DNA of 46,040 nucleotides from Melioribacteraceae bacterium (GTDB lineage Bacteria > Bacteroidota > Ignavibacteria > Ignavibacteriales > Melioribacteraceae). Positions 10,068 through 18,936 of this stretch are shown piece by piece. A program made the translations under genes and the position numbers. The stretch covers positions 1-46,040 of the forward strand of contig JALNXG010000025.1 in the NCBI GenBank assembly GCA_023230485.1, given 5' to 3'. The notes below the pieces were generated by a model. The model was given only the letters and a program-made list of their open reading frames with translations, had not been told where the DNA came from and did no database searches. The stretch's first letter is position 1. Every line of letters begins with the position of its first letter.

Positions 10068-12029
10068 ATGAGAATGAATAAATTAAAAATAGTTTTTCTG
10101 TTATTAGTAACTTTTACAATAAATTGTGCACAAGATACCACTCCGCCTTCTATTCCACAGAATGTAAAATCGATAAATTATGAATTGCATTCAGATATAG
10201 TATGGAATAGTAATAGCGAAAGCGATTTATCGGGTTATAAGATTTATAAGAAGGCGGGTGATACATATACCCTCCAAAAACTTCAACCAAAAGAGAAAAA
10301 CTATTTTTCGGTTTATGTAGGTAATGGCAGTAATTATATTTATAAGGTTTCGGCTATAGATCAAAGTGGAAATGAATCGCAATTAAGCGGCGAACTTTCT
10401 TTGTCATCGAAACAGATGGGCGATAACGATTTTCTTGATATGGTTCAGAGAGCGGTATTTAGATATTTTTGGAATTACGCTGACCCGGTATCTGGATTGA
10501 TGAGAGAAAGATATCATCCGAATAATGGTGATCGTACGGCGACTATTGGTGGAAGCGGCTTTGGTATTATGGCGATCCCTGTTGGAGTAGAAAGAGGTTT
10601 CATTTCGAGAGAAGAAGGTGCTGAAAGGATATTAAAGATTGCAGATTTCTTATTGAATAAAGCGGATCGTTTTCATGGAGTTTACCCTCATTGGATAAAT
10701 GGCTCGACAGGAAAAGTAATTCCATTTTCCACAAAAGACGATGGAGGCGATCTTGTAGAGAGTTCTTTTTTAATTCAAGGGCTTCTTACCGTTAGAGCTT
10801 ATTTTGATAACGGAACGGAAGAGGAAGTTTCTCTGAGAGATAAAATTACTCAGATATGGGATGAAGTGGAATGGAGTTGGTATAAGCAAGTCGGACAGAA
10901 TTGGCTAACTTGGCATTGGTCTCCTCAAAATCAATTCTCAATGAATATGGCATTGAAAGGATGGAACGAAACATTTATGCCTTATCTATTAGCGGCAGCG
11001 CGATATAAAATGAGTGTCAATTCAAATTTTGGAATACATCCTTATTATATATCATCGGGATGGGGGGGAAATACTAATAATTTTTATAAGGAAAGAACGG
11101 TTAATGGCTTTCCTTTAATTTTAGGTTCGGGATATGGCGGACCGTTATTTTTTACTCATTATTCATTCTTAGGATTCGATCCAAGGAATATTAAACATCA
11201 AGTCAATAGTAATTGGATAAATTATTTTACTCATAATAAAAATCAATCATTAGCGAATCATTCATTCAGTGTTATTAATCCAAATAATAGAGTGGGATAT
11301 AGCAATGAGATATGGGGTTTAACGGCAAGTTATTCAATTCCGGGTCAAGGATATTTAGCGCATGAACCGGGTAATGATAATGGTACGATTGCTCCGACTG
11401 CGGCATTATCTTCTATGCCATATACACCAACTGAATCAATAGCGGCTTTAAAAGCGTTTTATAGAAATTATGCCTTTGATACAAATGGGAATGAAAAACT
11501 TTGGGGTGAATATGGATTTAAGGATGCGTTCAATTTGACTTATAAATCTGTAAATGTGAGCGGACAGTGGTTTTCAGACGGCTGGCTGGCAATAGATCAG
11601 GGACCGATAATAGTAATGATTGAGAATTATCGGTCGCAATTGTTGTGGAATAATTTCATGTCAGTTCCCGAAATAAAAATGGCACTTGATGCGATTGGAT
11701 TCGTACCTGACTCAACAACTTCGGTGAATGAAAATAATTTAGAACTCCCGACTACAATCAAATTAGAACAGAATTACCCAAATCCGTTTAACCCCACCAC
11801 AACAATAAGTTATGCAATACCTTTCGAGGGAAATGTAAAACTCGAGATTTATAATTCACTCGGCGAGATAGTAAATATTCTTCAAGATAGTTATCAAGAT
11901 GCGGGGAATCATTCGATTGCTTGGACAGGCAAAGACAGTAATGGAAACTCGCTCTCTTCAGGGATCTATTTTTATCGGTTAATAAGTAATGATTTTGTTC
12001 AGGTAAAAAAGATGACGTTAATAAAATAG
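10068..12029 (+). CDS. GH144-type glucanase with FN3 domain and T9SS sorting tail, secreted
   Basis: 653 residues. A signal peptide (about 1-22) ends TINCAQ, which could be an imperfect lipobox. A fibronectin type III domain spans about 25-118 (DTTPPSIPQNV start, YKVSAIDQSGNES end). The glycoamylase/GH144-type catalytic domain spans about 120-560, with Glu301 in GWNETF. The last 80 residues form a T9SS sorting domain starting LEQNYPNPFNP and ending VKKMTLIK. The enzyme is therefore expected outside the cell or on its surface, while the other GH144 copy should stay in the periplasm. It is the last gene of the operon and is followed by a terminator. ATG 10074 is an equally possible start. Confidence 0.84.
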   Translation: MRMNKLKIVFLLLVTFTINCAQDTTPPSIPQNVKSINYELHSDIVWNSNSESDLSGYKIYKKAGDTYTLQKLQPKEKNYFSVYVGNGSNYIYKVSAIDQSGNESQLSGELSLSSKQMGDNDFLDMVQRAVFRYFWNYADPVSGLMRERYHPNNGDRTATIGGSGFGIMAIPVGVERGFISREEGAERILKIADFLLNKADRFHGVYPHWINGSTGKVIPFSTKDDGGDLVESSFLIQGLLTVRAYFDNGTEEEVSLRDKITQIWDEVEWSWYKQVGQNWLTWHWSPQNQFSMNMALKGWNETFMPYLLAAARYKMSVNSNFGIHPYYISSGWGGNTNNFYKERTVNGFPLILGSGYGGPLFFTHYSFLGFDPRNIKHQVNSNWINYFTHNKNQSLANHSFSVINPNNRVGYSNEIWGLTASYSIPGQGYLAHEPGNDNGTIAPTAALSSMPYTPTESIAALKAFYRNYAFDTNGNEKLWGEYGFKDAFNLTYKSVNVSGQWFSDGWLAIDQGPIIVMIENYRSQLLWNNFMSVPEIKMALDAIGFVPDSTTSVNENNLELPTTIKLEQNYPNPFNPTTTISYAIPFEGNVKLEIYNSLGEIVNILQDSYQDAGNHSIAWTGKDSNGNSLSSGIYFYRLISNDFVQVKKMTLIK

Positions 12030-12055
12030 CATCAAATGACCATAGGAATAATAAT

Positions 12056-12087
12056 AAAGCTGCCTATCATAGGGCAGCTTTGGTTTT
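12056..12087 (+). terminator. Terminator of the glycoside hydrolase operon
   Basis: AAAGCTGCC pairs with GGCAGCTTT, with a possible inner CTA/TAG extension, followed by TGGTTTTT. It closes the lacI-GH94-GH144 operon. Confidence 0.85.
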
Positions 12088-12123
12088 TGAAAAATAGTGA
12101 TAATAATATTGAATTATTTCAGT

Positions 12124-12131
12124 TATATTTG
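12124..12131 (+). promoter_or_regulatory. Possible -7 element of the ABC transporter operon
   Basis: TATATTTG matches the Bacteroidota -7 consensus TAnnTTTG. No TTG is found 17-23 bp upstream, so only half of the promoter is supported. It lies 45 bases before the binding-protein gene and after the terminator, where a promoter is needed. Confidence 0.35.
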
Positions 12132-12175
12132 CCTAATTAATCTTTAATATTTTTCAGGCTCAGAATCTGGTTTAA

Positions 12176-13447
12176 ATGAAAAAGAAATTCATTGCTATCA
12201 TCACTATTATATCTTTAATTTTTATTTCTTGTTCAAATGAGAACGAAGATAAAATTATAATAAATTTCTGGGCAATGGGTGTAGAAGGAGAATATGTTTC
12301 GAGATTAGTCTCTGATTTTGAAAAAGAAAATCCGAATGTTAAAGTTAACGTGCAACAGATCCCATGGACCGCCGCACATGAAAAACTAATTACTGCATTC
12401 GCGAGCGAAACGTTACCTGATGCTTTCCAATTAGGTAATACATGGGTACCGGAATTTAATTCTCTTAGTACAATCCAACCACTCGATTCATTAGTAAACT
12501 CTTCATTAATTATAAATAAAGAAAATTATTTTTCAGGCATTTGGGACACAAACGTTCTAGATAGTACTATATATGGAATTCCATGGTATGTTGATACGAG
12601 AGTTTTGTTTTACCGAAAAGACATAATTAAAGAAGCGGGATATACTGAAGGTCCTAAGACTTGGGATGAACTTTACGAAATGAGTAAGGCGATAAAAAAA
12701 CTTCCAAAATACTCAAAGACCTTTCCGTTTTTTATCCCGACAAATGAATGGTTACCATTTATTTTATTCGGTGTTCAGAATGGTGCGGATTTACTAAAAG
12801 ATAATAGCACTTACGGAAATTTCTCAGGTAAAAAGTTTACTGTTGCATATTCGTACTTAATGAAGTTTTATAAAGAAGGATTAGCTCCAACCGATTTACA
12901 GCAGGTATTAAATTTATATCAAGCATTCGGTGAAGGATATTTTACTTTTTATATCACGGGTCCTTGGAACGTAACAGAAATGAAAAATCGATTTCCTAAA
13001 GAACTTCAAAATGATTGGATGACAGCTCCATTACCATCACCTGATTCTACTTATCCCGGAAAATCATTAGCGGGTGGCGCAAGTTTAGTTCTAAATAAAT
13101 ATTCTAAAAACAAAAAGGTAGCATGGAAATTTATTGAGTTCCTTTCGAGACCTGATGTTCAATTAAAATTTTATAATTTGGTTTCATCACTTCCGGCAGT
13201 AAAATCAGTTTGGGAAGATTCTACTTTCACATCCAATAAATATATGAGTGCTTTTTATACTCAATTAAATAATACAGTCCCGACACCAAAGATCCCTGAA
13301 TGGGAACAGATAGTATCATCTAAAATTCAGCAATATGCGGAGCAGACTGCTAGAGGCAAAAAGGGAATATCGAAAGCATTAAAAGAATTGGATGCTGACG
13401 TAAATAAAATACTTGAAAAAAGAAGATGGATGTTGGGTAAAGAATAA
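12176..13447 (+). CDS. Sugar ABC transporter substrate-binding lipoprotein (family 1)
   Basis: 423 residues. The signal peptide ends in a lipobox (IFISC, Cys near residue 20), so the protein is a lipoprotein facing the periplasm. The mature part opens with IIINFWAMGVEGEY and has the features of family 1 extracellular solute-binding proteins, including the DAFQLGNTWVPEF region and a GGASLVLNKYSKNK segment. These proteins bind mono- or oligosaccharides for import. The gene heads a tight operon with two permeases and an ATPase and lies just after the glucanase operon, so glucan fragments are a reasonable but unproven ligand. Confidence 0.9.
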   Translation: MKKKFIAIITIISLIFISCSNENEDKIIINFWAMGVEGEYVSRLVSDFEKENPNVKVNVQQIPWTAAHEKLITAFASETLPDAFQLGNTWVPEFNSLSTIQPLDSLVNSSLIINKENYFSGIWDTNVLDSTIYGIPWYVDTRVLFYRKDIIKEAGYTEGPKTWDELYEMSKAIKKLPKYSKTFPFFIPTNEWLPFILFGVQNGADLLKDNSTYGNFSGKKFTVAYSYLMKFYKEGLAPTDLQQVLNLYQAFGEGYFTFYITGPWNVTEMKNRFPKELQNDWMTAPLPSPDSTYPGKSLAGGASLVLNKYSKNKKVAWKFIEFLSRPDVQLKFYNLVSSLPAVKSVWEDSTFTSNKYMSAFYTQLNNTVPTPKIPEWEQIVSSKIQQYAEQTARGKKGISKALKELDADVNKILEKRRWMLGKE

Positions 13448-14329
13448 ATGAAATCAAAAACAAAATTCAGCGCATTACTACTTTTTCTTGGGCCCTCTTT
13501 AGGGGTAATATCTTTATTCTTCTTTATTCCTGTAGTAGCTGCATTTTCACTTAGCTTTACCGATTTCGATATCTATTCATTAGGCAGTTGGGAATATTTA
13601 CGATTTGTCGGATTAAAAAATTATATCGATCTTATAAACGATCCGCTATTTTGGACTGCACTTAAAAACACTTTCTATTTTGTTCTACTTGGCGGACCGC
13701 TTTCTGTTGGTGTTTCATTAGGCACTGCAATGCTGCTCAATTCAAAATATATAAAATGGAAAGGGTTATTCCGTTTAGTATATTTTCTCCCGGTTGTTAC
13801 AACACTTGTGGCAGTATCGATTGTGTGGCGTTATATATATCATCCTCGTTTTGGATTGCTTAATTATGTGCTTAGTTTTGTAGGAGTGGGACCATTTGAT
13901 TGGCTCGGTGATCCTAATTTAGCAATGCCAGCAATTATACTTATGGCAGTATGGAAAAATTTTGGATACAATATGATAATCTTTATTGCGGGATTGCAAA
14001 ATATTCCTGAAGAACTTTACGAAGCGGCAAGCATTGAAGGGGCGAGTGGATGGCAGAAGTTTAAGAGTATAACTATCCCAATGCTTGCACCAACTACTTT
14101 ATTTATAAGTGTTATAACGATGATCGGTTACTTCCAGTTATTTGCCGAGCCATATATAATGACTCAAGGAGGACCGCTTAATAGTACGCTCAGTATAGTT
14201 TATTATATGTATCAAGAAGGTTTCAGATGGTGGAATATCGGTTATTCTACAGCACTAGCATTTATGTTATTCATTATTATACTTATTGGAACATTAATCC
14301 AATTTAAGGTGCAAAAGATAGATGAGTGA
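13448..14329 (+). CDS. Sugar ABC transporter permease, MalF/UgpA type
   Basis: 293 residues with about six membrane helices. The cytoplasmic EAA loop that contacts the ATPase is visible as EELYEAASIEGASGWQKF. The start codon follows the binding-protein stop with no gap, and the gene overlaps the next permease by 8 bases, which indicates translational coupling. It forms a heterodimeric channel with the next gene product. Confidence 0.93.
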   Translation: MKSKTKFSALLLFLGPSLGVISLFFFIPVVAAFSLSFTDFDIYSLGSWEYLRFVGLKNYIDLINDPLFWTALKNTFYFVLLGGPLSVGVSLGTAMLLNSKYIKWKGLFRLVYFLPVVTTLVAVSIVWRYIYHPRFGLLNYVLSFVGVGPFDWLGDPNLAMPAIILMAVWKNFGYNMIIFIAGLQNIPEELYEAASIEGASGWQKFKSITIPMLAPTTLFISVITMIGYFQLFAEPYIMTQGGPLNSTLSIVYYMYQEGFRWWNIGYSTALAFMLFIIILIGTLIQFKVQKIDE

Positions 14330-15143
14330 AAGATTAAAAAAAATATTGGTGATATTAACGGCGACTATAATTGCGTTTATGTCGCTTATGCCTTTCGTAT
14401 GGATGGTCTTTGCATCGTTTATGAAATCGGGCGAAGCTAATGTTTATCCGCCCAAATTAATACCTGACGAGTTTGTTCTTACTCACTATATCACTTTATT
14501 CACTAGATTAAACTTAACCGGATATTTGATTAATAGTTTAGTTATAAGTGTCGGAGTAACATTTATTTCATTGATAATAAATTCAATGTCGGGATATGCA
14601 TTTGCTAAAATGGCATTTAGAGGAAAGAAGCATATATTTAATTCATTATTAAGTGCGATGGTAATTCCGGGTCAGGTAACAATGTTGCCGGTATTTCTTA
14701 TGCTGAAAAATATGGGATTGATTAATACATATTGGGCAATACTTATTCCGGGAATGGCTTCGATATTCGGGATATTTCTTATTAAGCAATATGCGTTATC
14801 GATTCCTGATAGCTTAATAGAGGCAGCGAGAATGGATGGCGGGACGGAAATTCAGATTTACTGGAAAGTGATACTTCCATTATGCAAACCGATATTGGTA
14901 ACATTAGGTATATTTACATTTATGGGAACGTGGAATGACTTCCTCTGGCCTCTTATAGTAATGACGGATTCATCGATGTACACATTGCCTGTGGCTCTTG
15001 CTAATCTTATGGGTGAACATACACAAGATACAGAATTAATGATGGCAGGATCGGTTATTACTATTATTCCTGTTATTGTTGTATTTTTAGCTTTACAAAA
15101 ATATTATATAAAAGGGATAATGCTCGGAAGCGTTAAAGGATAA
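14322..15143 (+). CDS. Sugar ABC transporter permease, MalG/UgpE type
   Basis: 273 residues with about six membrane helices and the EAA loop SLIEAARMDGGTEIQIYW. The C-terminus ends GIMLGSVKG, as in MalG-type permeases. It overlaps the upstream permease gene by 8 bases and is followed after 4 bases by the ATPase gene. It is the second half of the membrane channel. Confidence 0.93.
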   Translation: MSERLKKILVILTATIIAFMSLMPFVWMVFASFMKSGEANVYPPKLIPDEFVLTHYITLFTRLNLTGYLINSLVISVGVTFISLIINSMSGYAFAKMAFRGKKHIFNSLLSAMVIPGQVTMLPVFLMLKNMGLINTYWAILIPGMASIFGIFLIKQYALSIPDSLIEAARMDGGTEIQIYWKVILPLCKPILVTLGIFTFMGTWNDFLWPLIVMTDSSMYTLPVALANLMGEHTQDTELMMAGSVITIIPVIVVFLALQKYYIKGIMLGSVKG

Positions 15144-15147
15144 AATT

Positions 15148-16248
15148 ATGGCATCAGTTAAATTAGAAAATATCACTAAGTTTTATGAAAGTAAAATACC
15201 TGCGGTAGATAAAGCAAGTTTTGATATCAATGATAAAGAGTTTGTTGTATTAGTAGGACCTTCGGGCTGTGGCAAATCGACAACTTTAAGAATGATTGCC
15301 GGATTGGAAGAGATTTCATCGGGAGAATTATATATAGATGATCGATTGGTAAATGATGTCTCTCCGAAGGATCGTGATATCGCTATGGTATTTCAAAATT
15401 ATGCACTTTATCCTCACATGACCGTTTACGAAAATATGGCGTTTGGATTAAAGTTAAGGAAAGTAGATAAAAACGAAATTAAAAAAAGAGTAATGAATGC
15501 AGCTGAAATACTAGGTATTGTAGATTATTTAGAACGCAAGCCGAAAGCATTATCTGGTGGACAGAGACAACGTGTGGCAGTAGGAAGAGCAATAGTTCGC
15601 CAGCCGAAAGTTTTTTTATTCGATGAACCATTGAGCAACCTTGATGCAAAGTTAAGAGTTCAGATGCGTACAGAAATATCGAAACTTCATAAAAGATTAC
15701 AAGCTACAATAGTATATGTAACGCATGATCAGACCGAAGCAATGACGATGGGGGATCGGATTGTTGTAATGAAAGATGGTTTGATTCAGCAGATTGATAG
15801 CCCGCTGAATTTATATAATTTCCCTAATAATAAATTTGTAGCTGGATTCATAGGAAGTCCGGCAATGAATTTTATTGAAGGGAAGATTACTGATTCTGGC
15901 AGACTTCAATTCGTTACGAAGAATGGAAGTGTAACAATGAATTTAGGAGAATCATTTTCGTTCTTAAAGAAAGCTGCAGGTAAAGAAGTAACACTCGGGA
16001 TTAGACCTGAAGACATACTTTGCGATCAAACAGAAAGCGAATCACTACAACTATTAAGATGTAATTTAGATGTAGTAGAACCAATGGGGAATGAGATTTT
16101 TGTTTACACTGCAATAGAAGATCAACCGATAATAGCACGGTTAGTTACGCAAGATTTACCGACAGTAGGAATGCCTTATAATTTATATCTAAGATTAAAT
16201 AAACTCCATTTTTTTGAAAAAGAAACAGGAAATGCAATAAGAGGTTAG
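15148..16248 (+). CDS. Sugar ABC transporter ATPase, MalK/UgpC/MsmK type
   Basis: 366 residues. Walker A GPSGCGKST is at 37-45, the signature LSGGQ at 135-139, Walker B FLFDEP at 156-161, and the switch histidine lies in VTHDQTEA. After about residue 235 comes the extra OB-fold regulatory domain found in MalK/UgpC proteins (GIRPEDI). Such ATPases can serve several sugar importers. It is the last gene of the importer operon, so the set is complete. Confidence 0.94.
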   Translation: MASVKLENITKFYESKIPAVDKASFDINDKEFVVLVGPSGCGKSTTLRMIAGLEEISSGELYIDDRLVNDVSPKDRDIAMVFQNYALYPHMTVYENMAFGLKLRKVDKNEIKKRVMNAAEILGIVDYLERKPKALSGGQRQRVAVGRAIVRQPKVFLFDEPLSNLDAKLRVQMRTEISKLHKRLQATIVYVTHDQTEAMTMGDRIVVMKDGLIQQIDSPLNLYNFPNNKFVAGFIGSPAMNFIEGKITDSGRLQFVTKNGSVTMNLGESFSFLKKAAGKEVTLGIRPEDILCDQTESESLQLLRCNLDVVEPMGNEIFVYTAIEDQPIIARLVTQDLPTVGMPYNLYLRLNKLHFFEKETGNAIRG

Positions 16249-16264
16249 TCGTCAAAGAAAATTA

Positions 16265-16295
16265 TTGCTTTTTGAAAAACTGTTTATTATTTTTG
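16265..16295 (+). promoter_or_regulatory. Predicted Bacteroidota-type promoter of the TetR gene
   Basis: TTG at 16265-16267 and TATTTTTG at 16288-16295 are separated by 20 bp and match the TTG-N(17-23)-TAnnTTTG consensus. The start codon is 22 bases downstream and has no clear Shine-Dalgarno sequence, which is common in this group. Confidence 0.5.
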
Positions 16296-16317
16296 AATCA
16301 ATATTCATTAAAGATAT

Positions 16318-16902
16318 ATGCGATTAAAAGAAGGACATAAAGAGAAAGATATTATTGAAGCGGCGATTAAAGTTTTTGCCGAATTCGGATATCATAATGC
16401 TAAGATATCTACGATTGCTAAGAAAGCAAATGTAGCTACTGGTAGTGTTTATGTCTATTATAAGAATAAAGAAGATATACTCTTTAATATATTTGATACG
16501 CTTTGGCAGGATTTATTTGAGAAATTAAGAATTGTATCAGATAATAGTGCACTTCTGCCCGATGAAAAAGTTGAATTAATGGTGGATATGGTTTTTGAAG
16601 TATTCTCAGGGAATCCATCATTAGCAGTTGTATTTGTTAATGAACAGAATAATATTATTCGTCTCGGTGAATACAGATTTAATGATTACTACGAAAAATT
16701 CCTTGATTTTGCTGAGGCTGTATTGAAAGAAGGAATCGCAAAAGGAGTATTTAGAAAAGAAATTGACCTAAATGTTTTTAGAAGTTTCATTTTTGGTGCT
16801 ATAAGATATCTGCTGCATGTTTGGGCAGAAGACCCGAAAAAGATAGGCATTAAAAAAATCAGCAGTACTGTAAAGAACTTACTACTACACGGAATAATGT
16901 AA
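16318..16902 (+). CDS. TetR/AcrR-family transcriptional regulator
   Basis: 194 residues. The N-terminal helix-turn-helix runs through IIEAAIKVFAEFGYHNAKIS and TGSVYVYYKNKEDIL (about 13-56). The all-helical ligand domain resembles regulators of fatty acid degradation of the FadR/YsiA kind in length and layout, but the resemblance is loose. It lies between the ABC importer and a symporter operon, with its own predicted promoter and a terminator behind it, so its targets are uncertain. No matching palindrome is evident next to it. The acyl-metabolism operon starting at 26950 is a possible remote target. Confidence 0.88.
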   Translation: MRLKEGHKEKDIIEAAIKVFAEFGYHNAKISTIAKKANVATGSVYVYYKNKEDILFNIFDTLWQDLFEKLRIVSDNSALLPDEKVELMVDMVFEVFSGNPSLAVVFVNEQNNIIRLGEYRFNDYYEKFLDFAEAVLKEGIAKGVFRKEIDLNVFRSFIFGAIRYLLHVWAEDPKKIGIKKISSTVKNLLLHGIM

Positions 16903-16935
16903 CACACTCGAAATTAAACACACACACCCTCCTAT

Positions 16936-16987
16936 GAAACGGTGGATAAGACAGACTATTAGGAAGTCTGCCGTTTCTGGGATTTTT
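16936..16987 (+). terminator. Long bipartite hairpin with T-run after the TetR gene
   Basis: Outer arms GAAACGG (16936-16942) and CCGTTTC (16971-16977) enclose inner arms CAGACT (16952-16957) and AGTCTG (16965-16970). A nine-base bulge lies on the 5' side only. A run of six T follows shortly after (TGGGATTTTTT). It most likely terminates the TetR transcript. The rest of the 228-base gap up to 17130 is AT-rich and holds only a possible -7 element. Confidence 0.65.
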
Positions 16988-17064
16988 TCTCCCAAATCAC
17001 AAACTCAGATTCCAACTTACAATTACCTTCAATAGAATTTAATATCTGCTTAACAATACTTAAA

Positions 17065-17072
17065 TATATTTG
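17065..17072 (+). promoter_or_regulatory. Possible -7 element of the small-protein/symporter operon
   Basis: TATATTTG matches TAnnTTTG and lies 58 bases before the 46-codon gene. No TTG at the expected distance upstream was found, so the call is weak. Confidence 0.3.
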
Positions 17073-17130
17073 AAAAATATTTAATAATTTTATGTAACAA
17101 TAAAGAATCAATTATCAATAAGGAGCATCA

Positions 17131-17271
17131 ATGTATTTTGATATTGTAACGTGGAGTATCTGGTTAATTGGTTTTGTGATACTTGTTATTTGGATATTGG
17201 TGCCTGTACAAGAATTCAAAAAACTACTAAGAAAAAAACAGATCCAATTTAGAAAAGACGAGGAGAAATAA
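17131..17271 (+). CDS. 46-residue single-pass membrane protein preceding an SSS symporter
   Basis: ATG 17131 follows a good AAGGAGCATCA ribosome-binding site, and TAA 17269-17271 touches the TTG start of the symporter gene. The AGGAG that serves the symporter lies inside the last codons. The protein has a short acidic N-terminus (MYFDIVTW), one hydrophobic helix of about 18-20 residues (roughly 9-26) and a positively charged cytoplasmic tail rich in Lys and Arg. The small size, coupling and topology suggest an accessory subunit of the symporter, as known for other small proteins encoded with transporters. No family name can be given from sequence. Confidence 0.75.
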   Translation: MYFDIVTWSIWLIGFVILVIWILVPVQEFKKLLRKKQIQFRKDEEK

Positions 17272-18918
17272 TTGAATAGTATTGATTTTATTATTGTATT
17301 CGTATTTCTTGCGGGTATGTTTTATATCGGTTCGATTTTCTATAAATGGGTGGGGGATTCGGATGATTTTTATTTAGCCGGAAGACAATTAACTCCATTT
17401 ATTCTTGCGGCGGTTTTAGCTGCCACGAACGTTAATATGTACAGCTTTGTCGGGCAGGCGGGTATTGCATATAAAGAAGGTATCCAAATTATATGGCAGA
17501 CTTGGACAGGCAATATGGCAATGGTTCTTGCCGGTTTATTTGTCCTCCCGATTTTTAGAAGATTACGAATAAGGACGATACCTGAATTTTTAGAGATGAG
17601 ATACAGTAAGGGTGTAAGAACATTCGTCGCAATTCTATGGATTTTTCGATTAGCATTTTGGCTTGGAGTTGTATTATATACTGCTATTGTAGCGGCTCAA
17701 GTTCTTTCGGGGTTTGAATCTTTCACCGGATGGATTTTAATATTTAGCGTTGTTGTAATTGTTTATACAATGCTTGGCGGTATGTGGTCGGTAGCATTTA
17801 CGGATGTTATTCAATTTGTATTGATGTTAGCAAGTGCTTTATTATTACTCCCAATTGCTATGGCAGCAGTTGGTTGGTTTCCCGGATTAATGGCAAAAAT
17901 TCCTGCGGATTCTGTTACGTTAGTTAAGCAAACAGGAACTTATAATTGGAAATTTGTAATAGCAATATTTTTACTTGGTATTCAATGGGCATGTGTAGAT
18001 CAGGGATTATTACAAAGAGCATTCGGAGCGAATAGTACAAAATCAGTTGCTAAAGGCTTAGTACTTGCGGGAATTATTACAACACCATTTGCACTTTTAT
18101 GGAATCTTCCTGGTTTAGCCGCTCGAGTATTATATCCCGGATTGGCAAATGCTGATTCTGCAGTACCGATGTTAATATCGAATTTAATACCAAACATAGC
18201 ACTCGGTTTTGTAGTTGTAGGATTATTATCCTCACAGTTATCTACAATATCAGGTAATCTTAATGGAGTAGCTACAATCTTTACATCAGATATTTATAAA
18301 AATGTATTAAAACGCGATGCATCCGAAAAAGATTTATTAAAAGTAGCTCGAATAATCACTGTTGTAATTGGAATATTGATGATGATATTTACTTATTTCG
18401 TTCCAATACTCGGAGGTGCGGTAAATGCTTACTTAACAATTATTGCTATAATGGATATGCCATTATTCATTATAGCAGTTGTTTATGGATTACTATGGAA
18501 GCGGGTTAATTGGCAGGGAGCAATTGGCGGTTATATAGCAGGTGCAATTGCCGGTGCTATTGGGCAATTTGTTTTTAAGTATGATTTTAATATTACTACA
18601 TTTATCACTGCTGGTGTTACATTAATTATTACACCAATTATTACATTAATGACTAAGAAAGATAATAATCCGTTTTTAGAAACGATATGGAAATCAAAAA
18701 CTATAAGCGATGAAGAGATTGAGAGCAATGATATATATAATATATTCCCAAAGACAGTTAAAGGTAAATTAAGTTTAGGAGTACTTGCGATAGGACTTAT
18801 AATATTCTTATCAGGTGTAGTAAGTGGAGCATTTGATTTTAATTATGCTTCGCATATATCTGTTTCAGGAATGGGGATATTTTTTATAGGTGGTTTATTT
18901 AGGTCATATACTGACTAA
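17272..18918 (+). CDS. Sodium/solute symporter (SSS family), sugar-type
   Basis: 548 residues with about 13-14 membrane helices. The N-terminal DDFYLAGRQLTPFILAAVLAA region and the YTMLGGMWSVAFTDVIQF segment are characteristic of the family (SGLT/PutP fold). The start is TTG 17272, supported by AGGAG seven to eleven bases upstream and by perfect abutment to the 46-residue membrane protein gene. The gene is followed after 18 bases by a GHMP kinase, so the substrate is probably a sugar that is phosphorylated after uptake, driven by a sodium gradient. Confidence 0.93.
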   Translation: MNSIDFIIVFVFLAGMFYIGSIFYKWVGDSDDFYLAGRQLTPFILAAVLAATNVNMYSFVGQAGIAYKEGIQIIWQTWTGNMAMVLAGLFVLPIFRRLRIRTIPEFLEMRYSKGVRTFVAILWIFRLAFWLGVVLYTAIVAAQVLSGFESFTGWILIFSVVVIVYTMLGGMWSVAFTDVIQFVLMLASALLLLPIAMAAVGWFPGLMAKIPADSVTLVKQTGTYNWKFVIAIFLLGIQWACVDQGLLQRAFGANSTKSVAKGLVLAGIITTPFALLWNLPGLAARVLYPGLANADSAVPMLISNLIPNIALGFVVVGLLSSQLSTISGNLNGVATIFTSDIYKNVLKRDASEKDLLKVARIITVVIGILMMIFTYFVPILGGAVNAYLTIIAIMDMPLFIIAVVYGLLWKRVNWQGAIGGYIAGAIAGAIGQFVFKYDFNITTFITAGVTLIITPIITLMTKKDNNPFLETIWKSKTISDEEIESNDIYNIFPKTVKGKLSLGVLAIGLIIFLSGVVSGAFDFNYASHISVSGMGIFFIGGLFRSYTD

Positions 18919-18936
18919 TATCTGCAGGAGAAGGAA

